A stretch of DNA of 64,000 bases from Parabacteroides timonensis. Its GTDB lineage: Bacteria > Bacteroidota > Bacteroidia > Bacteroidales > Tannerellaceae. Under the pieces are notes generated by a model. That model made no database searches. It had not been told where the DNA came from and worked only from the letters and a program-made list of their open reading frames with translations. Numbering within the stretch: position 1 is the first letter of the stretch; each line of letters starts with the position of its first letter. The stretch spans positions 3,094,420 through 3,158,419 of the forward strand of contig NZ_LT669941.1 in the NCBI RefSeq assembly GCF_900128505.1. Direction: 5' to 3'. Both the position numbers and the translations under genes were made by a program. Positions 55,142-64,000 of the stretch are shown here, in pieces.

Positions 55142-55972
55142 ATGATTCGTATTCACATCTTTCTTATACTCCTCCTGCTCCCGCTAACCATGCGGAGCCA
55201 GGAGGATATTTGTATAGGAAAGAAACATAGCCTTTACTCCACGGTCTTACAGGAAGAGCGAAACTACTGGGTACACCTGCCCGACAGCTACGGACGGGAT
55301 ACAACGCAGCATTACCAGGTGATCTACCTGCTCGACGGGGATGCATTCTTCCATTCGGTAGTCGGCATCAGCCGGACATTCACTACGGTCAAGGGTAGGC
55401 ATCTTCCCCCGAGTATCATCGTCGGTGTACTGAACGTCGACCGTACGCGCGACCTGACACCTACCGCTTCGGCAGCAGGCAGGGACGGAAAGATTGCCCC
55501 TGATGCCGTTCCCCAAGGTGGCGGAAGCGAACTCTTCAGCCGCTTTCTGACGGAGGAGCTTCGCAATGTAATAGACAACAGCTATCGTACCAACGGAAAG
55601 AATATGTTGATAGGCCATTCCTATTCCGGATTGTTTACCCTCAACACATTCCTACATCATACCGACCTGTTCGACACCTACCTAGCTGTCGATCCAAGCC
55701 TGTGGTGGGATCGGGGCAAGTTGTCGGAAGAAGCTGCCTCGCTGATTGCAGGAAAGGATTTCACAGGGAAAAGCCTGTATATCGGTGTCGCTTCCAAGAA
55801 ACGTACCGACCGGGTGGACATCCACCTCAACAAAGTAAACCACCTCCTGAAAGAGGTCTTGCCGCAGGCCGGAAACCTGCGTTTCTTTAGTAAATCATTC
55901 CCCGAAGAGAACCACGGAACAGTCGCTATTCCGGGAATATACGACGGGATCAAACAACTATATGGTAAATGA
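55142..55972 (+). CDS. Alpha/beta-hydrolase, IroE/Fes-type siderophore esterase
   Basis: 276 aa with a signal peptide (MIRIHIFLILLLLPLTMRSQ). The fold is of the esterase D/IroE family: YLLDGDAFFHSVVGI near residue 60, nucleophile elbow GHSYSGLF near 157-164 (Ser in HSYSG), and the final His in ENHGTVAIPG. It probably cuts the trilactone backbone of ferric enterobactin in the periplasm to release iron. It overlaps the next gene by 4 bp and lies 18 bp after xusB, so it belongs to the operon. The described B. theta xusABC unit has three genes, so an esterase inside the operon is an addition. Confidence 0.82.
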   Translation: MIRIHIFLILLLLPLTMRSQEDICIGKKHSLYSTVLQEERNYWVHLPDSYGRDTTQHYQVIYLLDGDAFFHSVVGISRTFTTVKGRHLPPSIIVGVLNVDRTRDLTPTASAAGRDGKIAPDAVPQGGGSELFSRFLTEELRNVIDNSYRTNGKNMLIGHSYSGLFTLNTFLHHTDLFDTYLAVDPSLWWDRGKLSEEAASLIAGKDFTGKSLYIGVASKKRTDRVDIHLNKVNHLLKEVLPQAGNLRFFSKSFPEENHGTVAIPGIYDGIKQLYGK

Positions 55973-57171
55973 GAAAGTTATTTGCAAAGATACATTTATG
56001 GTTATCGATACCTTTTGGCATCATCATCGCGATTGTCTGCCTGACAGGTGCGATATTGGTATTTGAAACGGAGATATTGGAAGTGTGCTATCCTTCCCGC
56101 TATTTCGTCAAAGAGGTAAAAGGGGAACCGCTTACGCCTGCCGCCCTGCTCAGTTCGGCACGCCAACAATTGCCCGATTCCATCCAAATAAACGGCATCC
56201 GTGTTTCGCAGGACCCCAAACGTACCTGGCAGGTGGTATTGCCGGGCAAAAAAGCTGCCGCTTTCATCAACCCCTATACCGCAGAGATCACCGGCATCGA
56301 CGACGGACAAGGTTTCTTTATGCAAATGATGCGCCTGCACCGCTGGCTGCTCGACTCCTACAAACGCGATGGCAGCTTCTCGTTAGGCAAAGCCGTTGTA
56401 GGCTACGCGACACTGGTAATGGCTATCATCCTGATAAGTGGCGTGGTGATCTGGTATCCCCGCAACAAGAAAGCCCTGAAGAACCGCCTAAAGATAAAAA
56501 CCAAATCCGGCTGGTATCGTTTCTTCTACGACCTGCATGTCTCGGGAGGTTTCTACGCCACCCTGCTCCTGCTCGTCCTAACGCTGACGGGCTTAACCTG
56601 GTCTTTCGGCTGGTACCGCGATGCTTTCTATACCGTCTTCGGTGTCGAAACGACCCAACCGCAGGCACATGCTCCCGCTCCATCCGATTCCAAAGGGAAG
56701 TCTAAAGAAAGAGGTTCCCATGAAAGAGGTTCCAAAGAAAAGCCGTCCGGAGAAAAAAGGGAAGGTAACAAAGGCGGACACTCCTCGGAAAGAGAAAAGA
56801 AGAATCGTGCAGAAGCCGATTATACCCAATGGGCTACGGTCTTAGCCGACCTGCAAAGTCGTTATCCGAAATATAACTCCATCACCATCCAGAACGGTTC
56901 TGCCACCGTATCTGCCGCTCAATACGGCAATACCCGGGGAAGCGACCGTTATACTTTCGATCCGACAAACGGAGAAATCACGGATGTGCAACTATACAAA
57001 GACCTTCCTAAGTCCGGAAAGATCAGAGGATGGATCTATTCCGTACACGTTGGTTCATGGGGCGGCATGACGACTCGTATACTGTCTTGCCTCATCTCCT
57101 TCCTCGGAGCGGTATTCGCCCTGACCGGTTATTATTTCTGGATCAAGAAGAAGCTCCGGAGGAAAAAGTAA
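55969..57171 (+). CDS. xusC: PepSY-domain inner-membrane protein (XusC-like reductase)
   Basis: 400 aa. Four transmembrane helices (about 12-33, 140-165, 190-213, 365-390) and PepSY-associated domains. Conserved His residues are at the membrane: LHRWLL near 122, LHVSGG near 188 and VHVGSW near 358, likely heme ligands of a ferric-siderophore reductase. The loop at about 222-285 is a low-complexity Lys/Glu/Gly/Ser stretch with imperfect ERGSHERGSKEK repeats. The expected role is reduction of siderophore iron. It overlaps the esterase gene. Confidence 0.83.
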   Translation: MRKLFAKIHLWLSIPFGIIIAIVCLTGAILVFETEILEVCYPSRYFVKEVKGEPLTPAALLSSARQQLPDSIQINGIRVSQDPKRTWQVVLPGKKAAAFINPYTAEITGIDDGQGFFMQMMRLHRWLLDSYKRDGSFSLGKAVVGYATLVMAIILISGVVIWYPRNKKALKNRLKIKTKSGWYRFFYDLHVSGGFYATLLLLVLTLTGLTWSFGWYRDAFYTVFGVETTQPQAHAPAPSDSKGKSKERGSHERGSKEKPSGEKREGNKGGHSSEREKKNRAEADYTQWATVLADLQSRYPKYNSITIQNGSATVSAAQYGNTRGSDRYTFDPTNGEITDVQLYKDLPKSGKIRGWIYSVHVGSWGGMTTRILSCLISFLGAVFALTGYYFWIKKKLRRKK

Positions 57172-57204
57172 CCTGTTGCAGGACGATTATTCGCGAATCA
57201 ATCC

Positions 57205-57212
57205 TACATTTG
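57205..57212 (+). promoter_or_regulatory. -7 element upstream of the DUF5686 gene
   Basis: TACATTTG matches TAnnTTTG, 21 bp before the ATG at 57233. The TTG at 57176 is 26 bp upstream, longer than optimal, so this is a weak promoter at best. Confidence 0.4.
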
Positions 57213-57232
57213 TATATTAATACATTGATTTG

Positions 57233-59788
57233 ATGAAAGTTTATCCGCTGATTGTCCTGTGTTGTTTATTACCCATGCATCTGTTTGCCCAATTATTGAC
57301 AGGCAAGATAACAGATGTGTCGGGAGAAGCGATCCCCAATGCCACTTTATACATTCGTGAAGTAGCATTGGGGATTACTGCCGATGACAACGGTGAATTC
57401 CAGGCTTCCCTGAAGAAAGGTTCCTACACCTGCGACTTCAGTTCTTTAGGATATGAGCGAAAGACTCTTCCTCTGACAATCGACAAAGCTGAAACACACC
57501 TCTCCGTAGCCATGGAAAAGAAAGTCTACGCCCTGAAAGAGGTCATTATCTCCGCCAACCGCGAAGACCCGGCCTATGCCATCATGCGGAAAGCAATCGG
57601 CATGGCTCCTTTTTATCTCCACCAAATAGAGAAATACGAATCGTCCATCTATGTAAAAGGAAGTGTAAAGGTTGAAAAGATTCCCCGGCTCATGACTTTC
57701 GGATCAAACGGCAAAAAGTTGAAGAACCTCACCAACAAGCTCTTCTTAATAGAGTCGCAGAACGAAGTCAGCTTCACTTCCCCCAACCGGTATGAACAGA
57801 AAGTGCTTGCCTTCTCTTCCACCCTTCCCGCCGATATCGATGCCGGACAGGTTATGTCTGTCATGACTGCCAACATATACGATCCGAACGCTTTCGGCAG
57901 GATCTCCCCTTTAGCCCCGGGAGCCTTCTCATACTACAAATTCGCATTGGAAGGTATCAGCATGGAAGGAGAACACATGATTAACAAAATACGTGTACAA
58001 CCTAAAAAGAATAACCCTAAGCTGGTCAGCGGTTGGTTATATATCATCGAAAACAGTTGGAACGTACAGAGTGCCGATTTAAGTGCTACCGAACTGGGGG
58101 TTACCATCCGTTTCACTGCCACCTACAACGAAGTGAAACCTTCCGCCTTTCTCCCCACCGCCTACGACATCGATATGAAAGTAGATGCCATGGGAGTAAA
58201 AGCTACCGGCAAATATTATTCCTCCGTCCAATACAAAACCGTCGAACTCAGCGGAGCAGCCCAAGCCGCCAGTCCCAAATTACAGAAACAACTGAATACT
58301 TTAGCCACCAAAGAAGAACTCAGTAACCGGGAAGCCTACAAAATGGCGAAGCTGATGAAAGAGACGACCGAACCGGAAGAAACAAAGAAAGAACGGGAGT
58401 CGCTCGAAATCAATCCGGGCAATGCGAACATCAAAGTGACAGTCGACACCCTGGCGGGAACCCGCGATTCCACCTATTGGGAAACGATCCGCAAGCAACC
58501 GCTGAAGAAAGATGAAATCGTAAGCTATCAGGTCAGAGACAGCCTGAAAACAAAAATGGAAACCCTACGGAGCAAGGACTCTTTACAGAACCGCACTCCC
58601 GCCTATTGGATCGGCAAACTGATCACCGGCGAAAGTTTCCCATTGAACAAGAAGGTACAGTTCGGATATAGCGGATTGCTCAGGGCATGCCCGCAATATG
58701 ACTTTGTAGATGGTTTCTGGTTGGGACAGCAATTCACATTGCGCACCAGCTTTACGGAAAGCCGCTCATTAACCGTCTCCCCCTCCCTCTATTACACCAC
58801 AACGGGAAAGAGCGTAAACTGGCAGATCGACGGAAGTTACCAGTATGCTCCCATGCGTCGGGGCAACGTATCCCTCTCCGGAGGACAAACTACAGCCGAT
58901 TACAACGGGGAAAGCGGAACACTCCTGGCGATCAATTCCATTGCATCCCTATTCTTCGGTGAGAATCCGGTGAAGTTCTACAAAAAGAAATTCGTCGCCC
59001 TTTCCAATACTGTCGAGTTGGCTAACGGCCTGCCATTGACCACCGGTATCAGTTATGAAAAACGCAACGCATTACACAACCGTCAATCCTATAACTTCTT
59101 CGGGAATACCCCTTCCTCCAATTTACCCAACGGCCAATTAATGCCTATGCCGGATAATTCAGCGATGAAAGTAAAGATCCGGCTGGCTTATACGCCTCAA
59201 TACCACTATTGGAAACACCGAGGGAAGAAGATGTATATCTATTCCGACTATCCGACTTTCTCCATACAATATGAAGCCGGAATATCCACAGGCTCCAAAG
59301 AGTCCGCCTCCTTCAACAAACTGGAAGGCAATATCAGCCAGACAATAAAGATAAGTGAGTTCGACAGGATCGGTTATACTGTTAACGGTGGAAAGTTCCT
59401 TTCCAACAAACGGGTCTATTTCCCGGACTTCAAACATTTCGACACCAACGAACTGTTCATTACCGGAAGCTCACTGGATAACAGTTTCTGTTTGTTCGAT
59501 AATTATATTTACTCTACCGACAAGCAATGGTTACAGGCTCATTTGAACTACACGTCCGATTATTTGCTGTTCAAGCGATTACCTTTCCTGCAAAAGTATA
59601 TGTTCAATGAAGCACTCCATGCCCGTACGCTTTGGATACCCGGTAAAAGTTATTCCGAGTTCGGGTATTCTGTCGGATTCAGCAATATTGCACGGATCGG
59701 TGTCTTTGTCGGCCTGGAGAAAGGAAAGTACGATGCCGTCGGCTTCACGATCAGCCTGCCGGTACTAAAATCGATGGGCATAAAATAA
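57233..59788 (+). CDS. DUF5686 outer-membrane protein with carboxypeptidase-like N-domain
   Basis: 851 aa from the ATG at 57233. Signal peptide ending HLFAQ, a carboxypeptidase-regulatory-like domain (about 20-100, GKITDVSGEAIPNATLYIRE), then the DUF5686 region with a barrel-like C-terminus (from about 450). The family is widespread in Bacteroidota, in part regulated with iron genes, but has no assigned function. It lies 61 bp after the PepSY gene on the same strand; whether it is co-transcribed is uncertain. Confidence 0.82.
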   Translation: MKVYPLIVLCCLLPMHLFAQLLTGKITDVSGEAIPNATLYIREVALGITADDNGEFQASLKKGSYTCDFSSLGYERKTLPLTIDKAETHLSVAMEKKVYALKEVIISANREDPAYAIMRKAIGMAPFYLHQIEKYESSIYVKGSVKVEKIPRLMTFGSNGKKLKNLTNKLFLIESQNEVSFTSPNRYEQKVLAFSSTLPADIDAGQVMSVMTANIYDPNAFGRISPLAPGAFSYYKFALEGISMEGEHMINKIRVQPKKNNPKLVSGWLYIIENSWNVQSADLSATELGVTIRFTATYNEVKPSAFLPTAYDIDMKVDAMGVKATGKYYSSVQYKTVELSGAAQAASPKLQKQLNTLATKEELSNREAYKMAKLMKETTEPEETKKERESLEINPGNANIKVTVDTLAGTRDSTYWETIRKQPLKKDEIVSYQVRDSLKTKMETLRSKDSLQNRTPAYWIGKLITGESFPLNKKVQFGYSGLLRACPQYDFVDGFWLGQQFTLRTSFTESRSLTVSPSLYYTTTGKSVNWQIDGSYQYAPMRRGNVSLSGGQTTADYNGESGTLLAINSIASLFFGENPVKFYKKKFVALSNTVELANGLPLTTGISYEKRNALHNRQSYNFFGNTPSSNLPNGQLMPMPDNSAMKVKIRLAYTPQYHYWKHRGKKMYIYSDYPTFSIQYEAGISTGSKESASFNKLEGNISQTIKISEFDRIGYTVNGGKFLSNKRVYFPDFKHFDTNELFITGSSLDNSFCLFDNYIYSTDKQWLQAHLNYTSDYLLFKRLPFLQKYMFNEALHARTLWIPGKSYSEFGYSVGFSNIARIGVFVGLEKGKYDAVGFTISLPVLKSMGIK

Positions 59789-59792
59789 AGTC

Positions 59793-60797
59793 CTATGCCT
59801 TTAACCGGTATTCCGAAGGAGCAATATTATACTTCCGTTTAAACGCCGTACAGAAATGTCCCTGGTAGTCATACCCGACCAGGCTGGCTACCTCGGCTAT
59901 CGTCTTATTGGTATCCAACAGATAATGAACCGCCATATTCATGCGGTAATCGAACAAATAATTAAATACAGTCGTCCGGAACGCCTGCTTGAAACCGGCT
60001 TTCAACGTACACTCGTTCGTCCCGACACGCAAAGCCAGATCACGCAACGACGGAGGGTTCAGATACTCGGTGCAGATAATATCCCGCGCCTGGTAAATCT
60101 TATCCCGGTCAGATACAGATACCGGTTTCTCTCTCGTCTCTTCCTTCCCTTCCGTCTCCCGTATAAAGAGCGACAGGCATTCAACCACCTTTGCCTCCAG
60201 GTACATCGGCGAAGCATTTCCCATCATCCGCGACAACTCGATATCGTTCAATGCCGTATCCAGCGTTATAGGGATCGGGATATTCTCGGGAGCCATAAAG
60301 AAAGTCTCCCCGCTGTCGAGCCGCAGGTATGCCTTCTCGAAATATTCAGGATAACGCTCCGACAGATGGCGGAAGAAATCGGGCGACACCAATACATTCG
60401 TCATACCGAAAGTCTCCCCTTTGCTGAATTGATTATGCTCTTCTTTGATACCCGAACTGACCATGATATTCGTATGTCCTTCCGCCCAGACTCGCCTGTC
60501 TCGCGTATCCGACATAAAGCATTCGACCTGCCCCTGATGGACAAAAGAAAGCCCCATAAAAGAACAATCCGTATTCCGGGAGCGCAGGCAACAATCTTCC
60601 TTACAGTATATCTGGTACTTCGCGACATTGAAATCCCTGCATTTAAACTCGGAGATCGTATAGGTAAGTAACTCGTTCCCCATATTCCAGCTACTCTCTT
60701 CCAGCCTGCCGGAGCCATTGGTGGAGAAGTAACTTATATCCGGCATTTCCAGGGCGATCGTGTCTCTTCCGCGAGATGAAAGTTCGATGTGTATCAT
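59793..60797 (-). CDS. AraC-family transcriptional regulator
   Basis: 334 aa from the ATG at 60797; a GTG 21 codons upstream keeps the frame open but that N-terminus is less typical. The C-terminal 100 residues carry two helix-turn-helix motifs (LRDLALRVGTNECTLKAGFKQAF and IAEVASLVGYDYQGHFCTAFKRKYNIAPSEYR). The N-terminal part resembles PchR/YbtA-type sensors of siderophores (LYLEAKVVECLSLFI). It is divergent from the methyltransferase-ABC genes, so those are its likely targets. Confidence 0.9.
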   Translation of the reverse strand: MIHIELSSRGRDTIALEMPDISYFSTNGSGRLEESSWNMGNELLTYTISEFKCRDFNVAKYQIYCKEDCCLRSRNTDCSFMGLSFVHQGQVECFMSDTRDRRVWAEGHTNIMVSSGIKEEHNQFSKGETFGMTNVLVSPDFFRHLSERYPEYFEKAYLRLDSGETFFMAPENIPIPITLDTALNDIELSRMMGNASPMYLEAKVVECLSLFIRETEGKEETREKPVSVSDRDKIYQARDIICTEYLNPPSLRDLALRVGTNECTLKAGFKQAFRTTVFNYLFDYRMNMAVHYLLDTNKTIAEVASLVGYDYQGHFCTAFKRKYNIAPSEYRLKA

Positions 60798-60899
60798 TTT
60801 TTCCGTCAGATTAAAATGCAATTCCTTCTTGCGTAAATAATTCGATAGCAAATATCCCACCTTTGTATCAGATAATCAATCCCTAAAAGTAGGTATATT

Positions 60900-61721
60900 A
60901 TGAATAAAATAAAACCCGGGATAAAGGACAACGTTGCAGAAACCTTATTCATCCCCTTACTTTCACGCGCCTATGAAAGCCGCCGGAAAGATGCGATATT
61001 AAAAGATCCGATGGCTTGCGAACTGGTTGAGAAAATAGACTACGACTTCGCCAAATTCGGAAAGATTTCAATGAGTACAGCCGGTACTGCCATCCGCTTG
61101 CGCCGTTACGACCGGTTGGTTAGCTGGTTTATCGACCGGACGGTAGATGAAGCCCCGATAGTGGTGCAGATTGGCTGCGGACTCGACAGCCGTTTCCAAC
61201 GCGTCCCTAACCGCGACCAGGCAACCTTCTACGAACTCGACCTCCCCGAAGTGATCGAACTGCGTGAGAAGCTATTCCCCGCCTCGACAAATGATATCAA
61301 CATCAAAGGCTCCATGCTCGAAGCAGACTGGATGGATGCATTGAAGCAAAAGCATCCCCATAGCCGCTTCCTCTTCCTAGCCGAAGGCGTGATGATGTAT
61401 TTCACCGAAGAGCAGGTCAGGTCGGTTATCCAAAACCTGGCTGGACGTTTCCCCGGTTGCGAGATCTATTTCGACTTCGTCAGCAAATGGGCGGCACGCA
61501 ACTCCGATAAACACGAGTCAGTGAAACGTACGAAAGCCCGTTTCCATTTCGGGCTGAACGATCCGCACACTGTCGAACAATGGGTACCGAAACTGAAACT
61601 GATCGAGCAATTTTATTTCGTTAGCGAAGAGAAAAAACGCTGGGGGCTGCCCGGACTGATTATGTGGCTGATCCCCGCCCTGCACAAATCGTTCGGGATC
61701 GTAGGCTATAAAGCCGAATAA
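60900..61721 (+). CDS. LCM-family class I SAM-dependent methyltransferase
   Basis: 273 aa. The SAM-binding motif is VVQIGCGLDSRFQR near residue 88, followed by FYELDLPEVIELR and LFLAEGVMMYFTEEQV, all typical of the leucine carboxyl methyltransferase (LCM/PPM1) family. Bacterial members methylate small molecules such as polyketide or siderophore-like acids. The two ABC half-transporters follow after 12 bp. I infer modification of the exported or imported compound; the substrate is unknown. Confidence 0.87.
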   Translation: MNKIKPGIKDNVAETLFIPLLSRAYESRRKDAILKDPMACELVEKIDYDFAKFGKISMSTAGTAIRLRRYDRLVSWFIDRTVDEAPIVVQIGCGLDSRFQRVPNRDQATFYELDLPEVIELREKLFPASTNDINIKGSMLEADWMDALKQKHPHSRFLFLAEGVMMYFTEEQVRSVIQNLAGRFPGCEIYFDFVSKWAARNSDKHESVKRTKARFHFGLNDPHTVEQWVPKLKLIEQFYFVSEEKKRWGLPGLIMWLIPALHKSFGIVGYKAE

Positions 61722-61733
61722 AGAACAAACAAT

Positions 61734-63530
61734 ATGAAAGAGCAAAAGAAAAAAGGGTTATCGCGCCTGTTTGAGATCGCGGGCGAAAAGAAAGGACTAT
61801 TGATCCTGGCTGGTTTCCTGTCGGCGTTAAGTGCCTGCTGTATGCTGGTTCCTTATCTGTCGGTTTACCAGGTACTGGATGAGTTATTGAAAAATGCCGG
61901 TAACGTAACGGCTTCGGATAGCGGATATATGATCCGCTGGGCATGGATCGCCTTTATCGGACTGGCAGCCGCCCTGCTATTACTCTACGGCGGACTGATG
62001 GCTTCGCATGTGGCAGCGTTCCGCATCCTCTATGGCTTGCGTGTCAGGCTATCGGAACATATCGGACGGCTGCCGCTGGGTTATCTGAACAGCACATCGA
62101 CCGGAGCGATTAAGAAAGCACTGGAGCAGAATGTGGAAAAGATCGAGAACTTCGTGGCGCATACCATCCCCGACCTGGTGAATGCGGCAACGACCGTTAT
62201 CATTATGTTTGTCATTTTCTTCAGCCTGAACGGTTGGATGGCGGCAGTCTGCCTGCTGGCGATCGTGATCGGTATATCCGTCCAGTTCTCCATGATGTTC
62301 GGCAAGAAAGCGCAGGAGTTCTTCAAAATGTATTTCGATACATCGGAGCAGATGAGTGCCTCAGCCGTCCAGTATGTCAGGGGGATGCCTGTTGTGAAGA
62401 TATTCGGGCAGACGGTGGAGTCGTTCCGCCAGTTCAGTAAATCGATCTACCGGTTTAAAGAATATGCACTGAATGTCTGCGATGCTTATCAACCGGGGAT
62501 GGTGACATTCATCGTACTATTGAACTCGATCGTTACCTTTATTATTCCCGTCGGCTTGTTACTATTGGACGGCCAGCCGGGAAATATCGCACTGGCAGCC
62601 GTCTATCTCTTCTTTATTGTATTAGGGCCGGGCGTTGCCTCCCCTTTTTATAGACTGACATTCCTGGCTTCGAACACGCGGGAGATAGACGAAGGTGTCA
62701 GCCGTATCGACGCTATCTTTGCCGAGAAGCCCGTACCGGAACCCGCCAACCCTCAACAACCAAAGGGACATGACATCTGTTTCGAAAACGTCAGCTTCTC
62801 CTACGAAAACACACGGGAGAAGACCCGCACCGAAGCACTGAAACATATCAACTTCACCGCCCGTGCCGGTGAGATAACCGCCCTGGTCGGCCCTTCCGGC
62901 TCCGGCAAATCCACCATAGCCAACCTGATCCCCCGTTTCTGGGACGTTACCGAAGGGAGAATCAGTATCGGTGGCGCAGATATCCGGAATATTACTTCCG
63001 AACAGTTGATGGATCAGGTCTCTTTCGTTTTCCAGGATACCTTCCTCTTCTTCGATACCTTGTACGAGAATATCCGTGTCGGTAAACCCGATGCCACCGA
63101 GGAACAGGTGATCGCTGCCGCCCGTGCCGCCCAGTGCGACGATTTCATCCGCCGGCTGCCGCAAGGGTATCAGACACTGATCGGTGAAGGCGGTGTTTAT
63201 CTCTCCGGGGGAGAAGCGCAGCGGGTAGCCGTGGCGCGTGCCATCCTGAAAAACTCCCCAATCCTGGTACTGGATGAAGCGACCGCATTCGCCGATCCGG
63301 AAAATGAATACAAGATGCAGCTCGCCATCCAGGAACTGATCAGGGAAAAGACAGTCATCATCATCGCTCACCGCCTGTCGTCGATCATTTCGGCGAACCA
63401 GATCATTGTTTTAAAAGAGGGAGAGATTGCCCAGCAAGGCATCCACAGCGAACTTTCGGTAAACGACGGACTCTATAAACAGATGTGGGATGCCTATACC
63501 GACGCTTTTCAATGGACATTAAAGAAATAA
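61734..63530 (+). CDS. ABC transporter permease/ATPase half-protein (YbtP/IrtA-like)
   Basis: 598 aa. A six-helix type IV exporter-fold membrane domain (about 20-310) precedes an ATPase domain: Walker A GPSGSGKST with K392, signature LSGGEAQ from 490, Walker B LVLDEA with D514 and E515, and switch His in AHRLSS. Paired half-transporters of this type next to AraC-type regulators include YbtP/YbtQ and IrtA/IrtB, which import ferric siderophores despite their exporter fold. The second half follows after 13 bp. Confidence 0.9.
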   Translation: MKEQKKKGLSRLFEIAGEKKGLLILAGFLSALSACCMLVPYLSVYQVLDELLKNAGNVTASDSGYMIRWAWIAFIGLAAALLLLYGGLMASHVAAFRILYGLRVRLSEHIGRLPLGYLNSTSTGAIKKALEQNVEKIENFVAHTIPDLVNAATTVIIMFVIFFSLNGWMAAVCLLAIVIGISVQFSMMFGKKAQEFFKMYFDTSEQMSASAVQYVRGMPVVKIFGQTVESFRQFSKSIYRFKEYALNVCDAYQPGMVTFIVLLNSIVTFIIPVGLLLLDGQPGNIALAAVYLFFIVLGPGVASPFYRLTFLASNTREIDEGVSRIDAIFAEKPVPEPANPQQPKGHDICFENVSFSYENTREKTRTEALKHINFTARAGEITALVGPSGSGKSTIANLIPRFWDVTEGRISIGGADIRNITSEQLMDQVSFVFQDTFLFFDTLYENIRVGKPDATEEQVIAAARAAQCDDFIRRLPQGYQTLIGEGGVYLSGGEAQRVAVARAILKNSPILVLDEATAFADPENEYKMQLAIQELIREKTVIIIAHRLSSIISANQIIVLKEGEIAQQGIHSELSVNDGLYKQMWDAYTDAFQWTLKK

Positions 63531-63543
63531 GGAGACAACAAGA

Positions 63544-64000
63544 ATGAATGCACTTCAAAATATAACGATCGGCCATACCGAACGTCTCAGGAAACCGGTC
63601 GGATTCACTATCCTCGCCAACCTGGTCAATATCGTTCCTTTCATGCTTTCGATAGAGGCAGTGAACATCATCTTTAAAGCCTTCGACGGCAGTGGCAGCG
63701 GACTCGACACAACTCGCCTGTGGGTTATCTTCGGCATCCTCGTAGCTTATATGCTGGTGATGGCCGTTGCCGAACGCCAGTCGTACCGGCACAATTTCCG
63801 CGGTGCTTACGAAATGAGTGCCGACGGCCGGATACGGCTGGCAGAACATCTGCGCCGCTTGCCCTTAGGCTCCCTCTTCCGGCACGATCCGGGCGACCTT
63901 GCCAGCATGATGATCAGTGACTTTACATTGGCGGAGACCGGTATCTCCCACCATCTTCCCCAATTGATGGGTGCGTTGGTAATGCCCATACTCGCTTTCT
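63544..64000 (+). CDS. Second ABC half-transporter, N-terminal part (partial)
   Basis: An ATG at 63544 opens a frame that runs to the window edge (152 codons, no stop). The residues (for example NLVNIVPFMLSIEAVNIIF, EMSADGRIRLAEHLRRLPLG) are transmembrane helices and the intracellular loop of a type IV ABC permease, homologous to the start of the previous protein. It should pair with that protein as a heterodimer (YbtQ/IrtB-like). The gene is truncated by the window. Confidence 0.85.
   Translation, partial: MNALQNITIGHTERLRKPVGFTILANLVNIVPFMLSIEAVNIIFKAFDGSGSGLDTTRLWVIFGILVAYMLVMAVAERQSYRHNFRGAYEMSADGRIRLAEHLRRLPLGSLFRHDPGDLASMMISDFTLAETGISHHLPQLMGALVMPILAF

Noticed and set aside
1..64000. 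tRNA, rRNA or known riboswitch genes
   Set aside because: By eye I saw no cloverleaf, rRNA segment or riboswitch consensus. A covariance-model scan would be needed to be sure.

Overview
The window looks like a chromosomal segment of a Bacteroidales gut bacterium, most probably Parabacteroides. Supporting signs are the SusC/SusD pair with a FecR anti-sigma factor, Bacteroidota promoters of the TTG-N19-TAnnTTTG form, many D/E-tagged lipoproteins, a TamL/TamB pair, and two large DUF6383-type S-layer-like proteins controlled by invertible promoters, a system known from Parabacteroides distasonis. Species cannot be fixed from sequence reading alone.

Layout. 1-7005 (+): end of a FecR-type anti-sigma factor, then an STN-containing SusC, a SusD and a secreted M81/MlrC-like metallopeptidase, a nutrient-uptake unit. 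7431-11060 (-): a very large GH2 exo-glycosidase lipoprotein. 11061-12281: a gene-free stretch built from two interspersed repeat families (R1, R2). 12282-15368 (-): S-layer-like protein 1, with a 179-bp invertible promoter at 15446-15650. 15890-20452: housekeeping block (alaS on -, then an M23 peptidase, a MerR regulator and a DUF3127 protein on +). 20557-27506 (-): tamL-tamB, an outer-membrane/envelope assembly pair. 27638-30978: membrane MutS-like ATPase, KilA-N protein and inositol monophosphatase. 31180-33901 (-): a VirE/DUF3987 primase-like protein and a small possibly frameshifted gene. 34533-37988 (-): S-layer-like protein 2, with its own invertible promoter at 38068-38272. 38638-40194 (+): a Cys-cluster/GPGG-tail periplasmic protein and an Rpn/PD-(D/E)XK transposase-like nuclease.

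40292-64000 is mainly an iron-acquisition region. The minus-strand unit 50459-40292 reads hmuY, hmuR, hmuS, hmuT, hmuU, hmuV plus one further membrane gene: heme capture, outer-membrane import and CobN-like dechelation with an ExbB/ExbD-like motor. After a copy of repeat R2, the plus-strand unit 51281-57171 reads like a xenosiderophore system: TonB receptor (XusA-like), DUF4374 lipoprotein (XusB-like), an IroE/Fes-type esterase and a PepSY reductase (XusC-like). It is followed by a DUF5686 outer-membrane protein, an AraC regulator, an LCM-type methyltransferase and a pair of ABC transporter half-proteins, the second cut by the window edge; their arrangement recalls the AraC-YbtP-YbtQ part of the yersiniabactin island.

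The most striking signal is the S-layer switch. Both loci carry 32-bp sites made of 13-bp inverted arms around the same 6-bp core (CGTTCC), spaced exactly 179 bp core to core. In both loci the promoter inside points away from the S-layer gene, so both genes are OFF in this assembly. No recombinase gene lies in the window.
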